Positions 28,154 to 35,867 of a stretch of DNA of 64,000 bases are shown here, in pieces. The DNA is taken from contig PDTD01000013.1 in NCBI GenBank assembly GCA_002748755.1, forward strand, positions 1 to 64,000, read 5' to 3'. The notes beneath the pieces are model-generated. The model did no database searches and had not been told where the DNA came from. It worked only from the letters and a program-made list of their open reading frames with translations. The stretch is from Desulfobulbus propionicus (GTDB lineage Bacteria > Desulfobacterota > Desulfobulbia > Desulfobulbales > Desulfobulbaceae). The position numbers were made by a program, and so were the translations under genes. How positions within the stretch are numbered: the first letter of the stretch is position 1; every line of letters starts with the position of its first letter.

Positions 28154-29089
28154 TCAGCGGGATTGCAAGAGTAGAAATTGAATCGGTGCAATCCCGACCT
28201 GACCTTGGAGAGGTTCATCAAGGAGAGGTCCGGTGTACGACTCAATAAAGGAAACAAAGTTGGAGGTACGGGTATTGACACCAAACAGGTAGGGCTCAGC
28301 ACATCCCTTTCCCCAGGAGACGATGCCGGCATGTTGCCAGACCCCGTCCTCATACACCATAAGCGGCCCACCGGAATCGCCCTGGCAGGAATCCTTGCCT
28401 CCCGCCGCATAGCCAGCACAAATCATGTTGGCTGTAATCTCACCCGGGTACCCGATCTCGCAGTCAGTATTGCTGACAATGGGAACCGTGACCTCTTGCA
28501 ACTCTTGGGCATAATCGTGGGGAAAGGGGGTTGCAGATCTCGCACCCCAGCCGATAAGAGTACCTGTTCCACCGGCCAGGCTGTCGTCCTCCCTGAACAG
28601 TGGAAGCGGCGACTGGGTGGACGCCCTGGAAAGCTCAAGCAGAGCGAGATCACTGTCATTGGTTATGGGGCTATAATCGGGATGTAAAACAATGCGCTGC
28701 ACCCTGATTCTCTCACCAGTATCATTGCGCAGATCATGTACTCCTATGGCCACATCAACTTGAGCGGCCCGCATGACCTTATTGTTGTCATCAAACATAC
28801 AATGAGCAGCCGTAAGGACCCACTTCTCTGCGATCAATGCACCTCCACAGTACTGCGCATAAAAGAGGTCACTCTCATCGGCATTGAGTACAGCAGCCAT
28901 CCAAGGCCATGCCCCTGGTTCGGCCGTTGTGCCGCCGACAATCTTGCACTGGTCTGATTTTCGTCCCCCCTCTTCGGCCCAGGCGTTGTGCATCGGCAAC
29001 AGAATGCACACCAAAACGCAGATACTCCAGCCGACCTGTTTCCACCTACAACCTTTTTTTTGTGACCTCTTGCAATGCGCATTCAACAT
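28154..29089 (-). CDS. Secreted trypsin-like serine protease (S1 family)
   Basis: An exported chymotrypsin-fold protease of 311 residues. The signal peptide runs MLNAHCKRSQ...ICVLVCILLPMHNAWA; an in-frame start further upstream (29194) would bury it. The mature enzyme begins near KIVGGTTAEPGAWPW, the activation-site pattern. The catalytic triad is visible: LTAAHC (His), NDSDLALLEL (Asp), CQGDSGGPL (Ser). The Asp six residues before the Ser (KDSCQGDSGGP) predicts cleavage after Lys/Arg. Paired cysteines suggest disulphides. The C-terminal 25 residues extend past the usual final helix. Such animal-type trypsins are uncommon in this kind of bacterium. Confidence 0.9.
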   Translation of the reverse strand: MLNAHCKRSQKKGCRWKQVGWSICVLVCILLPMHNAWAEEGGRKSDQCKIVGGTTAEPGAWPWMAAVLNADESDLFYAQYCGGALIAEKWVLTAAHCMFDDNNKVMRAAQVDVAIGVHDLRNDTGERIRVQRIVLHPDYSPITNDSDLALLELSRASTQSPLPLFREDDSLAGGTGTLIGWGARSATPFPHDYAQELQEVTVPIVSNTDCEIGYPGEITANMICAGYAAGGKDSCQGDSGGPLMVYEDGVWQHAGIVSWGKGCAEPYLFGVNTRTSNFVSFIESYTGPLLDEPLQGQVGIAPIQFLLLQSR

Positions 29090-29381
29090 ACAGACACCCT
29101 GTTTGTTATATCCTTGCTCTCTGACACATCCCGGAGAAGGATAACAATCGAAAAAAAACACACCCAACGAGCGACGATGACAGAACTCGTACAATCGTTA
29201 TTGTAAAAAAGGAAAAAACTGCCCTGTCAAGAAAAAACTGCCGTTCACCCAAAAGCGTTGTCTAAAAAACCAATCCGTGGCCCAGCAGCCAGATGGGTAC
29301 TCCCTCCAGCTTCTGCAATAAAAGCAAGGGACTCTATCCGGCTCAGCCGACCGTCACAAAGACAGACCGTCTGCAGCCCTC

Positions 29382-31064
29382 TCAGCGGGTAAGCCGCCGG
29401 TAACGGATACGATGAGGCTGGTCTGCTTCCGCACCTTTGCGCCGTTTGTAATCCAACTCATATGCACTGTAATTCCCTTCAAACCAGACCACTTCAGAAT
29501 TTCCTTCAAAAGCCATGATATGGGTGGCAATGCGATCAAGAAACCAGCGGTCATGACTGATGACCACCGCACAGCCGGCAAAATTTTCCAGCGCCTCCTC
29601 GAGAGCCCGCATGGTATTCACGTCCAAGTCATTGGTGGGTTCATCCAACAGGATGACATTCCCCCCTTCTTTCAGCATCCGCGCCAGATACACCCGGTTG
29701 CGCTGTCCACCGGAAATTTCGCTCACCCTCTTCTGCTGCTCGCCACCGGTAAAATTAAATTTCGCCACATACGCCCGGGAATTGTACTCCCTGGTTCCAA
29801 GCCAGAGTGTCTCCTGACCCTCGGCAACCGCCTCCCAGATGGTCTGGTTCGGGTCCAGGGCGTCCCGTGACTGATCCACATACGACAATTTGACCGTCTC
29901 TCCGACACGTATGCGCCCCTCATCAGGCTGTTCCTGACCGGTAATCATCTTGAACAGGGTGGACTTCCCGGCCCCATTGGGTCCGACAATACCGACAATA
30001 CCGCCAGGCGGGAGAGAAAAGCTCACCTTGTCCATCAATAAACGCTCTCCAAAGGACTTGCTCAACCCCTCAGCCTCAATCACCAGCTTACCCAACCGAG
30101 GTCCCGGCGGGATATAGAGTTCCAGGTTCGAATCCATGGTCTCAACTTCCTGGTTGAGCAACTGTTCATAGGCAGAGATACGAGCCTTTGACTTTGTCCT
30201 CTTCCCCTTGGGAGTCATACGGATCCACTCAAGCTCCCGCTGCAAGGTCCGTTGCCGTTTGCTTGCCTTCTTTTCTTCCTGGGCCAGTCGCTTTTCTTTC
30301 TGCTCCAGCCAGGAAGAATAATTCCCTTTCCAGGGAATCCCCATGCCACGGTCCAGCTCCAAAATCCATCCTGCTACATTATCAAGAAAATATCGGTCAT
30401 GGGTGACAGCGATAACCGTACCAGCATACTGCTGCAGATGCTGCTCCAACCAGGACACGGATTCCGCGTCCAGATGGTTGGTGGGCTCATCCAGCAGCAG
30501 AATATCAGGCTGTTGAAGCAGAATACGACACAGGGCCACCCGGCGCTGCTCGCCACCGGAAAGTATACCGATTTTCGTCTCAGCCGGGGGACATCGCAAC
30601 GCCTCCATGGCCATATCAAGCTTGCTGTCCAGATTCCAGGCATCCATGGCGTCCAACCTGTCCTGCACCTCTCCCTGTCGTTCAATCAACGCCTGCATGG
30701 CAGCATCATCCATGGGCTCGGCAAACTGTTCATTGATGGCGTTGTACTCGGCCATCAGGTCAAGCACTGCCTGGGCGCCCTCCTCCACCACTTCCCGCAC
30801 AGTTTTTTCAGGATCAAAACGTGGTTCCTGGGGCAGGTAGTCGATGCTGTAGCCATCAGAGAGGATTATTTTCCCCTCATACTCGGTTTCAAGTCCCGCC
30901 AGGATGCGAAGCAGGGTGCTCTTCCCTGCCCCATTGAGCCCCAGCACCCCAATCTTGGCCCCGTAAAAATAACTCAGCGAGATATCTTTCAACACCTGCT
31001 TCTGCTTATACTTTTTGCTCACCTTGATCATCGAATAGATAATCTTGTTCGGCTCATTCCCCAT
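29382..31064 (-). CDS. ettA: Energy-dependent translational throttle protein EttA (ABC-F)
   Basis: ABC-F ATPase that binds the ribosomal E site and gates the first elongation step according to energy state. The 560-residue protein has two ABC domains, each with Walker A (GLNGAGKST; GPNGAGKST), signature (LSGGEQRR; SGGQRNR) and Walker B with DEPTNHLD/DEPTNDLD. The linker includes the EttA-type basic stretch KGKRTKSKARISAYEQLL. The MGNEPNKIIYSM start at 31064 matches the family. A TTG at 31079 is possible but lies over the ribosome site. It is monocistronic as far as can be seen. Confidence 0.95.
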   Translation of the reverse strand: MGNEPNKIIYSMIKVSKKYKQKQVLKDISLSYFYGAKIGVLGLNGAGKSTLLRILAGLETEYEGKIILSDGYSIDYLPQEPRFDPEKTVREVVEEGAQAVLDLMAEYNAINEQFAEPMDDAAMQALIERQGEVQDRLDAMDAWNLDSKLDMAMEALRCPPAETKIGILSGGEQRRVALCRILLQQPDILLLDEPTNHLDAESVSWLEQHLQQYAGTVIAVTHDRYFLDNVAGWILELDRGMGIPWKGNYSSWLEQKEKRLAQEEKKASKRQRTLQRELEWIRMTPKGKRTKSKARISAYEQLLNQEVETMDSNLELYIPPGPRLGKLVIEAEGLSKSFGERLLMDKVSFSLPPGGIVGIVGPNGAGKSTLFKMITGQEQPDEGRIRVGETVKLSYVDQSRDALDPNQTIWEAVAEGQETLWLGTREYNSRAYVAKFNFTGGEQQKRVSEISGGQRNRVYLARMLKEGGNVILLDEPTNDLDVNTMRALEEALENFAGCAVVISHDRWFLDRIATHIMAFEGNSEVVWFEGNYSAYELDYKRRKGAEADQPHRIRYRRLTR

Positions 31065-31279
31065 AACCCCATACTCCAATCTCTTTTCTTTTCATCAGAA
31101 GATGTCAATGCATCTGCTCTTCAGCCCACAGTTCTCATCAGGTAAGGATTTCACAACTCAAAACGCAGGACATGCCGCAATAATCAACCGCAAGCCGTCT
31201 GCAACCAAAGAGCCTGCGGACAACTCTCCTCTCCCACAAGGGGACTTCTCTCTTTGTGGACACTGTCTTTTCGGGCTCA

Positions 31280-31450
31280 GCCGGATTTCTCATCAGCTCA
31301 GGCGGTGCCAGGTTGGGCAGTTTTTGGTATTGCATGGGCTCAGCCTTGGTGCAGAGGTTGTCAAAATTCAAGCCAACTCACGTACAGCAATTCCTCTGTT
31401 TTTGTCCCTTTTTTCTCCCATAAGACAAAATGGGCCTGAGAAATCCGGGC
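31280..31450 (-). repeat. Dispersed element, partially deleted (copy 7)
   Basis: About 171 bp, minus orientation. It begins GCCGGATTTCTCATCAGCTCAGGCGGTGCCAGGTT (split here: outer end, then internal arm). It continues with GGGCAGTTTTTGGTATTGCATGGGCTCAGCC and an A/T-rich half, and ends TGAGAAATCCGGGC. The second internal arm is mostly lost. It lies in the 680-bp gap between ettA and the TerB-like gene; the rest of that gap holds only the promoter noted at 31705. Confidence 0.8.
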
Positions 31451-31704
31451 CAACCAATGTGAGGACCTGTGCAAACAAGGCGCCCCAACGCTCATAAGGC
31501 TTACAAACTCGTCTTCAAAACCTGACAAACTATACCTGTGCTGAGGCGGCAACTCAACACCAACGAGGTGAAAAAAGACTTCTCCTGCAACCTCATGCTC
31601 TTGCTCTCATCGCCACAGGCGCCGTCTTTGCGTATAGCCCGCCTCGATCGCAAGGCATGGGATCACCAAAGGAGAACAAAGAAGATCCATCCGGGATAAA
31701 ACCG

Positions 31705-31733
31705 TTCAATCATTTCTAAAAATGCGTTATACT
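31705..31733 (+). promoter_or_regulatory. Possible sigma70 promoter for the TerB-like gene
   Basis: TTCAAT (31705-31710), 17-bp spacer, TATACT (31728-31733). The -10 is good and the -35 weak. It is placed about 55 bp before the chosen start. Confidence 0.4.
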
Positions 31734-31786
31734 TAGCTCAAACAAAGATGTGCCTGCATACAGCGTCCCGTCTGAAGGGGGACGCT

Positions 31787-32380
31787 ATGGCCCGCTTAAT
31801 GCTTCAAGAGCGAGCCATGACGCCTGTCCACACCAGGGACACTGTGCGTAGGACCACAGAGCCAATACTATTCCTCTACCTGTACAGCAAACCAATGGCA
31901 TCCCCCGCAATCACTACCTTTCAGGACGCGCTGCAGCGACTTGCCCAGTTCGGTATCACCGAAGAACAGGTCTATCTGCTTGATCTTGCCATTCTAGCAG
32001 AAATGGCCTGGGCCGATAACTGCATCCAGCAGGCGGAAGTCGAATTGCTGGTCGATTACCTGCTTGATCATGTGCAGAAAATGAATCGTCTAGCAGGCTG
32101 TCTCATTCTGGATGAGTACACTGCTGCTGACTTTGTGACCGAACTGCTGGAACAAAAACCCGAACCAGAAAAACTCAATGCCATCCGCCAGGCCTTTGTC
32201 CCCATCCGGCTGGCCCAAAAAAGTCAGGCAGAAAGACAGGACATCACAACCAACCTGCTCAGCGCCTGCATGGACATTGCAGCCAGTTCGGTAACCCACT
32301 ATCCCTACGGACTCAAGGAGCGCTTTACCAAAGAAGAAAAGACGTATTTCCATGCACTGCTGCGCCTTCTGGACCAATGA
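31787..32380 (+). CDS. Helical protein, possibly TerB-like (unknown function)
   Basis: About 197 residues, all-helical in appearance. The segment LLDLAILAEMAWADNCIQQAEVELLVDYLLDHV, with an acidic-aromatic pattern, recalls the TerB/DjlA-like helical fold. A matching C-terminal part reads LSACMDIAASSVTHYPYGLKERFTKEEKTYFHALLRLL. The match is weak. The start is uncertain: ATG 31787 has AAGGGGG upstream; 31895 would give a core-only protein of 161 residues. The next gene starts 44 bp downstream. Confidence 0.5.
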   Translation: MARLMLQERAMTPVHTRDTVRRTTEPILFLYLYSKPMASPAITTFQDALQRLAQFGITEEQVYLLDLAILAEMAWADNCIQQAEVELLVDYLLDHVQKMNRLAGCLILDEYTAADFVTELLEQKPEPEKLNAIRQAFVPIRLAQKSQAERQDITTNLLSACMDIAASSVTHYPYGLKERFTKEEKTYFHALLRLLDQ

Positions 32381-32423
32381 CGGTTTCTTTTTCTTCGCCA
32401 CCAGCCCCTTTCCAGGAGCAGAC

Positions 32424-33413
32424 ATGACCAGCCTACTGAGACGAACCATTGCCCTACTCTTGGGAGGAGTACTCTTGCCCGGAACCGCTGCCACAGATAC
32501 TCACAAGGCGCACATCACTGCTCAACCAACCGTTATTTTTGGCCTGATAACCGACCTCCATCACACCAACAGAGAAGACTCACCCATGCGTATCTATTCC
32601 CGCGCCCTGGCCAAGCTGGGTGTCTTTGTGCAAACCATGGACAAAGAAGGCGCAGCCTTTATCGTAGAATTGGGTGATTTTATAGATGGTGTCGCTCCAG
32701 GAAAGGATCCGGTTGTCAATCTGACCGAAGCAGAGACGCTCTTTACCACCTTCAACGGCCCGGCCTACCATGTTCTTGGCAATCATGAATTTGACGATAT
32801 ACCCAGGAAAACTTTTTTCAACACAATCAACAACACCCGCATCCCCAAAGGAAGGACCTACTACTCATGGGACGAGCAGGGGCTGCATTGCATCGTTCTC
32901 GATGCCGACTACACCGTCCAAAAACCGCACCGCCCTTTTGAGATGAACAGTTCGGAGGCACCCTTTTATACCTGGAAAGATGCCTTTCTCCCCCCAGAAC
33001 AGCTCGCCTGGCTGCAAGATGACCTGCGAAAAAGTCAACTGCCCACTGTGCTTTTCACCCATCAGCCCCTGGATCGTGCGGACCATCAGGACCACAACAT
33101 AAAAAACGCCTCGCTGGTCCGGACACTGCTTGAGGAAGACGGGCAGGTTATCGCTGTTTTTTCCGGTCATGATCATCAAGGGGGATACACCAATATCAAA
33201 GGCATCCATTATATTGTTCTCAGTGGCAATGTCGGCGTCAGCGACCAGCGCTCCTGGGCAGCGACCAGCACCACCAGGGGATATGACACAGCAGCAGACA
33301 ATCAGTTTGCCCTGGTTACCCTGTACCGGACAGGCAGGAACACTATACAGCTTGTTCTCACCGGGTATGGCCGCCAACCTGGCTATGTGCTTGACTGCGA
33401 CCTGCGACCCTAA
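32424..33413 (+). CDS. Secreted calcineurin-like metallophosphoesterase
   Basis: A 329-residue exported phosphoesterase. The start at 32424 gives a clean signal peptide (MTSLLRRTIALLLGGVLLPGTAA). Metal-binding motifs appear in order: GLITDLHH (D-x-H), ELGDFIDG (GD), LGNHEFDD (GNHE), FTHQPLD, and SGHDHQGG (GHxH). Substrate cannot be told; relatives include alkaline phosphatases and nucleotidases of the periplasm. The longer reading frame upstream lacks a signal and overlaps the previous gene. Confidence 0.85.
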   Translation: MTSLLRRTIALLLGGVLLPGTAATDTHKAHITAQPTVIFGLITDLHHTNREDSPMRIYSRALAKLGVFVQTMDKEGAAFIVELGDFIDGVAPGKDPVVNLTEAETLFTTFNGPAYHVLGNHEFDDIPRKTFFNTINNTRIPKGRTYYSWDEQGLHCIVLDADYTVQKPHRPFEMNSSEAPFYTWKDAFLPPEQLAWLQDDLRKSQLPTVLFTHQPLDRADHQDHNIKNASLVRTLLEEDGQVIAVFSGHDHQGGYTNIKGIHYIVLSGNVGVSDQRSWAATSTTRGYDTAADNQFALVTLYRTGRNTIQLVLTGYGRQPGYVLDCDLRP

Positions 33414-33444
33414 CCCGTAACCCAGTTGGGGGTAAAAACGCACA

Positions 33445-34263
33445 ATGGACCTAAGCCGCTTTCCTTGCCAACTCGTCCTTTACGCGGGCTGCTGTCTTCT
33501 GGTGGTGATTTTTGTCCATCTTTTCCCTCTTCTTTCCCTGATCCGCACCAGTCTTCCCGAAATTTTCTTGACTATAGTGCCCATAGCAGCAGTATGTTCT
33601 CTCGTTCTTCTCCCGATATTCTTGAAACTTCAGGGTATGCGCATGCAATATTCCCTGGTGACAGTCGGCGCCTTGCTCTGTCTGTATGCCCTGAGCCTTC
33701 CCAATGCGGCATATCCATACAAAAGGATCCACGTGCTGGAATATATGAGCCTGGCCCTCGCTGTCCGCTATGTGATGTCCTGGAAGCTGCAGGGCAGAGC
33801 ACTCCTCTTTTTCTCTGTTCTAGCCACCATGGCCTTTGGCATCCACGACGAGCTGCTCCAGGGCATCCATCCGCAACGGACATACGGCCTTAGGGATGTC
33901 ACAGTGGATGCTGTCTCAGCCCTGGGCGGGGGACTCCTCTGGAATGGCCTGGCATTGTTCAGTCGGCCGCATACCACCTGGTACCCTGAGGATACACCGG
34001 CACAGTGGCGGCCGGCTCTCTTCTATCTCTTTTGGCTGGTGCTCAGCGTTCTCGGTTTTATTCTTCCTCTCCCAGGATATAAAAATGGCGTTCTGCCCTA
34101 CTGGATACTCATACCATTGACCGCATCGCTCGTCTTTTGGGCACTGTATCATTTTCAACTACCAGGTAAGGCACGGTATGGCTGCGGGGTTCTGAGCTGC
34201 CAGGTTTTTTCTTTTTTCTGTTATCCTTTTGTGATCAACGCCTATTCGCTTCCTTTCTATTAA
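33445..34263 (+). CDS. VanZ-like membrane protein
   Basis: A 272-residue polytopic protein with about seven hydrophobic segments. The central part has the VanZ pattern: HVLEYMSLALAVRYVM, then IHDELLQGIHPQRTYGLRDVTVDAVSALGGGLLW (Asp-Glu-x-x-Gln and the later Arg...Asp). VanZ relatives are linked to cell-envelope or glycopeptide phenotypes, with no defined reaction. It follows the phosphoesterase by 31 bp on the same strand, likely in one operon. Confidence 0.7.
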   Translation: MDLSRFPCQLVLYAGCCLLVVIFVHLFPLLSLIRTSLPEIFLTIVPIAAVCSLVLLPIFLKLQGMRMQYSLVTVGALLCLYALSLPNAAYPYKRIHVLEYMSLALAVRYVMSWKLQGRALLFFSVLATMAFGIHDELLQGIHPQRTYGLRDVTVDAVSALGGGLLWNGLALFSRPHTTWYPEDTPAQWRPALFYLFWLVLSVLGFILPLPGYKNGVLPYWILIPLTASLVFWALYHFQLPGKARYGCGVLSCQVFSFFCYPFVINAYSLPFY

Positions 34264-34358
34264 CCTGAACCAGTGACGGCACCGGATATATATCCACCCC
34301 GGCTCCCCCGCCACCCTGTGCAGCGGTTCCTGGCTCCACTCCAACAGGAGAACAAACC

Positions 34359-34841
34359 ATGCAATGGCTCAAACCGGTAACAACCTCTCTCGTATGCCTG
34401 ATAAGCGCGACGCTGTGGTGGGGACACGCAAAGCAATCACCCCTTTTCAATCCAAACAGTCAGGCTGCCCGGGACTCTCAGAGTATGGGTGAAAAGGTGT
34501 CTTTAGAGCTGAGCCAGGAGAAACAACTGGCCCTGGCCTACTGGAAACGGTACCCTGACGTTCGAGAACATCCACTCTGGGGAGAACAGGGCGCCCTGGG
34601 GATCAAAGGACCGGCTGATCATTATCGACATCATGGCAGGCAGGAAGGCAGGGTTTTTCAAGAACTGATCACAGCCAAGGATACAGCCCGGGAAGCAAAG
34701 CTGGCAGAAGCATACTGGAGCAGATACCCAGATGTCGCCCAATCACCGGTCTGGGGGAAAAAAAGCGCATTAGGGGTAGCAGGCCCAAGGGACCATTACC
34801 TTCTTTTCGGTCAGGATGAAGGACGAATCTGGGGCGAGTAA
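34359..34841 (+). CDS. Secreted protein with two YPDV-type repeats
   Basis: A 160-residue protein with an N-terminal signal-like segment (MQWLKPVTTSLVCLISATLWWG). It has two copies of a motif of about 43 residues: LAYWKRYPDVREHPLWGEQG...ADHYRHHGRQEGRVF and AEAYWSRYPDVAQSPVWGKK...RDHYLLFGQDEGRIW. The YPDV...HY...G..EGR pattern recurs in some bacterial surface and calcium-binding proteins, where it is repeated many times. Here only two units are present. The ribosome site AGGAG precedes ATG 34359. No function known. Confidence 0.65.
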   Translation: MQWLKPVTTSLVCLISATLWWGHAKQSPLFNPNSQAARDSQSMGEKVSLELSQEKQLALAYWKRYPDVREHPLWGEQGALGIKGPADHYRHHGRQEGRVFQELITAKDTAREAKLAEAYWSRYPDVAQSPVWGKKSALGVAGPRDHYLLFGQDEGRIWGE

Positions 34842-34914
34842 TCCGCTGCCACAGCACCCTCTGGGCAGACCGGCTCTGCCTGGCTCAGAGGACACCAACC
34901 TCACGATTGCAGGT

Positions 34915-35463
34915 TCACAGGGCCATCCCTTGAGCGACGTTCTGCTTGGTCTCCTCACCAGCAACAAGCCCAAGGAGCGTCAAGGCAAAGTCCACGGCAG
35001 TGCCCGCTCCCCTACTGGTCACACAGAGACCATCCACCACCACTTTGTCCTCTGAAAACCTGTTGCTGTCGAGATCAGCGACAAACAAGGGGTGACAGGT
35101 GGCGGTTTTCCCTTCCAGCAAGCCAATCTGTTCCAGAACCACTGCCGGAGCAGCACAGATTGCACCATACATTTTATGAGCCTGTTTTTGTTTTTTCAGA
35201 ATATGCACAAGATCAGCCGACTCCCGCATGTTTTCAGCGCCCGGTATGCCCCCAGGGATAACGACAAGATCGTATTCGGTGTCCAGACAATCGCCAATGA
35301 GTTTATCAGCCTCTATCTTTACCCCGTGGGACGAGGTTATGACCAGCTCATTCACCGAGGCCGTATCCACCTCTATCCCGGCCCGCCTGAAAACATCCAC
35401 AACACTCAAGGCTTCAATCATTTCAGTGCCGTCTGCCAGTGGGACTAAAACTTTTTTTTTCAT
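34915..35463 (-). CDS. DJ-1/PfpI-family protein (YajL-like)
   Basis: A 182-residue member of the DJ-1/ThiJ/PfpI superfamily. It has an N-terminal KVLVPLADGTEMIEALSVVDVFRRAG with the conserved acidic residue, and VVIPGGIPGAENM. The nucleophile elbow is YGAICAAPAVVLE, with the reactive Cys near residue 106. Length and motifs match YajL/DJ-1, which have protein or glyoxal repair activities that are still debated. It stands alone on the minus strand. The downstream 73 bp to the preceding gene hold nothing notable. Confidence 0.9.
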   Translation of the reverse strand: MKKKVLVPLADGTEMIEALSVVDVFRRAGIEVDTASVNELVITSSHGVKIEADKLIGDCLDTEYDLVVIPGGIPGAENMRESADLVHILKKQKQAHKMYGAICAAPAVVLEQIGLLEGKTATCHPLFVADLDSNRFSEDKVVVDGLCVTSRGAGTAVDFALTLLGLVAGEETKQNVAQGMAL

Positions 35464-35745
35464 TGTTTCCCCTTCTCTGTTCCTGTTTTTTCATTGAGCC
35501 AGACCCAAAAGCAGAGTTCTGTCTGTTTTGGGTTGGCCAGAAAATACCTGAGGCGTTCCTCTTCCCAGCCCCCATCTCTGATGCCAGTGGGCAGACCCAG
35601 AGACCGACCGAGACAACTCAAGTAGACCTCATCTTGTTTTTCATCGTCAAGAGAAGAATGCAGGCCGCCCCCTTTTTCATCTGCTTTTCACCACGCCTTC
35701 ACCTCCCTTTCACAGAGCGCGGATAGGATACAACAATCGGGGCCT

Positions 35746-35828
35746 GCCCGGATTGCTTCATCAGCTCAGGTGAGGCCAGATTCGGTAGTTTTCTCAACCA
35801 AGACAAAACGTGCAGAAAAAACCCGGGC
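35746..35828 (-). repeat. Dispersed element, short deletion derivative (copy 8)
   Basis: 83 bp. It starts GCCCGGATTGCTTCATCAGC, continues with GCCAGATTCGGTAGTTTTC, then skips to AAAAAACCCGGGC. Both outer ends are kept and most of the interior is lost. It lies in the 400-bp gap before the VIT/vWA gene; no promoter was recognised in that gap. Confidence 0.7.
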
Positions 35829-35867
35829 TCATCATCCATCGCAAACATCCCATACAAGGAGGATACC

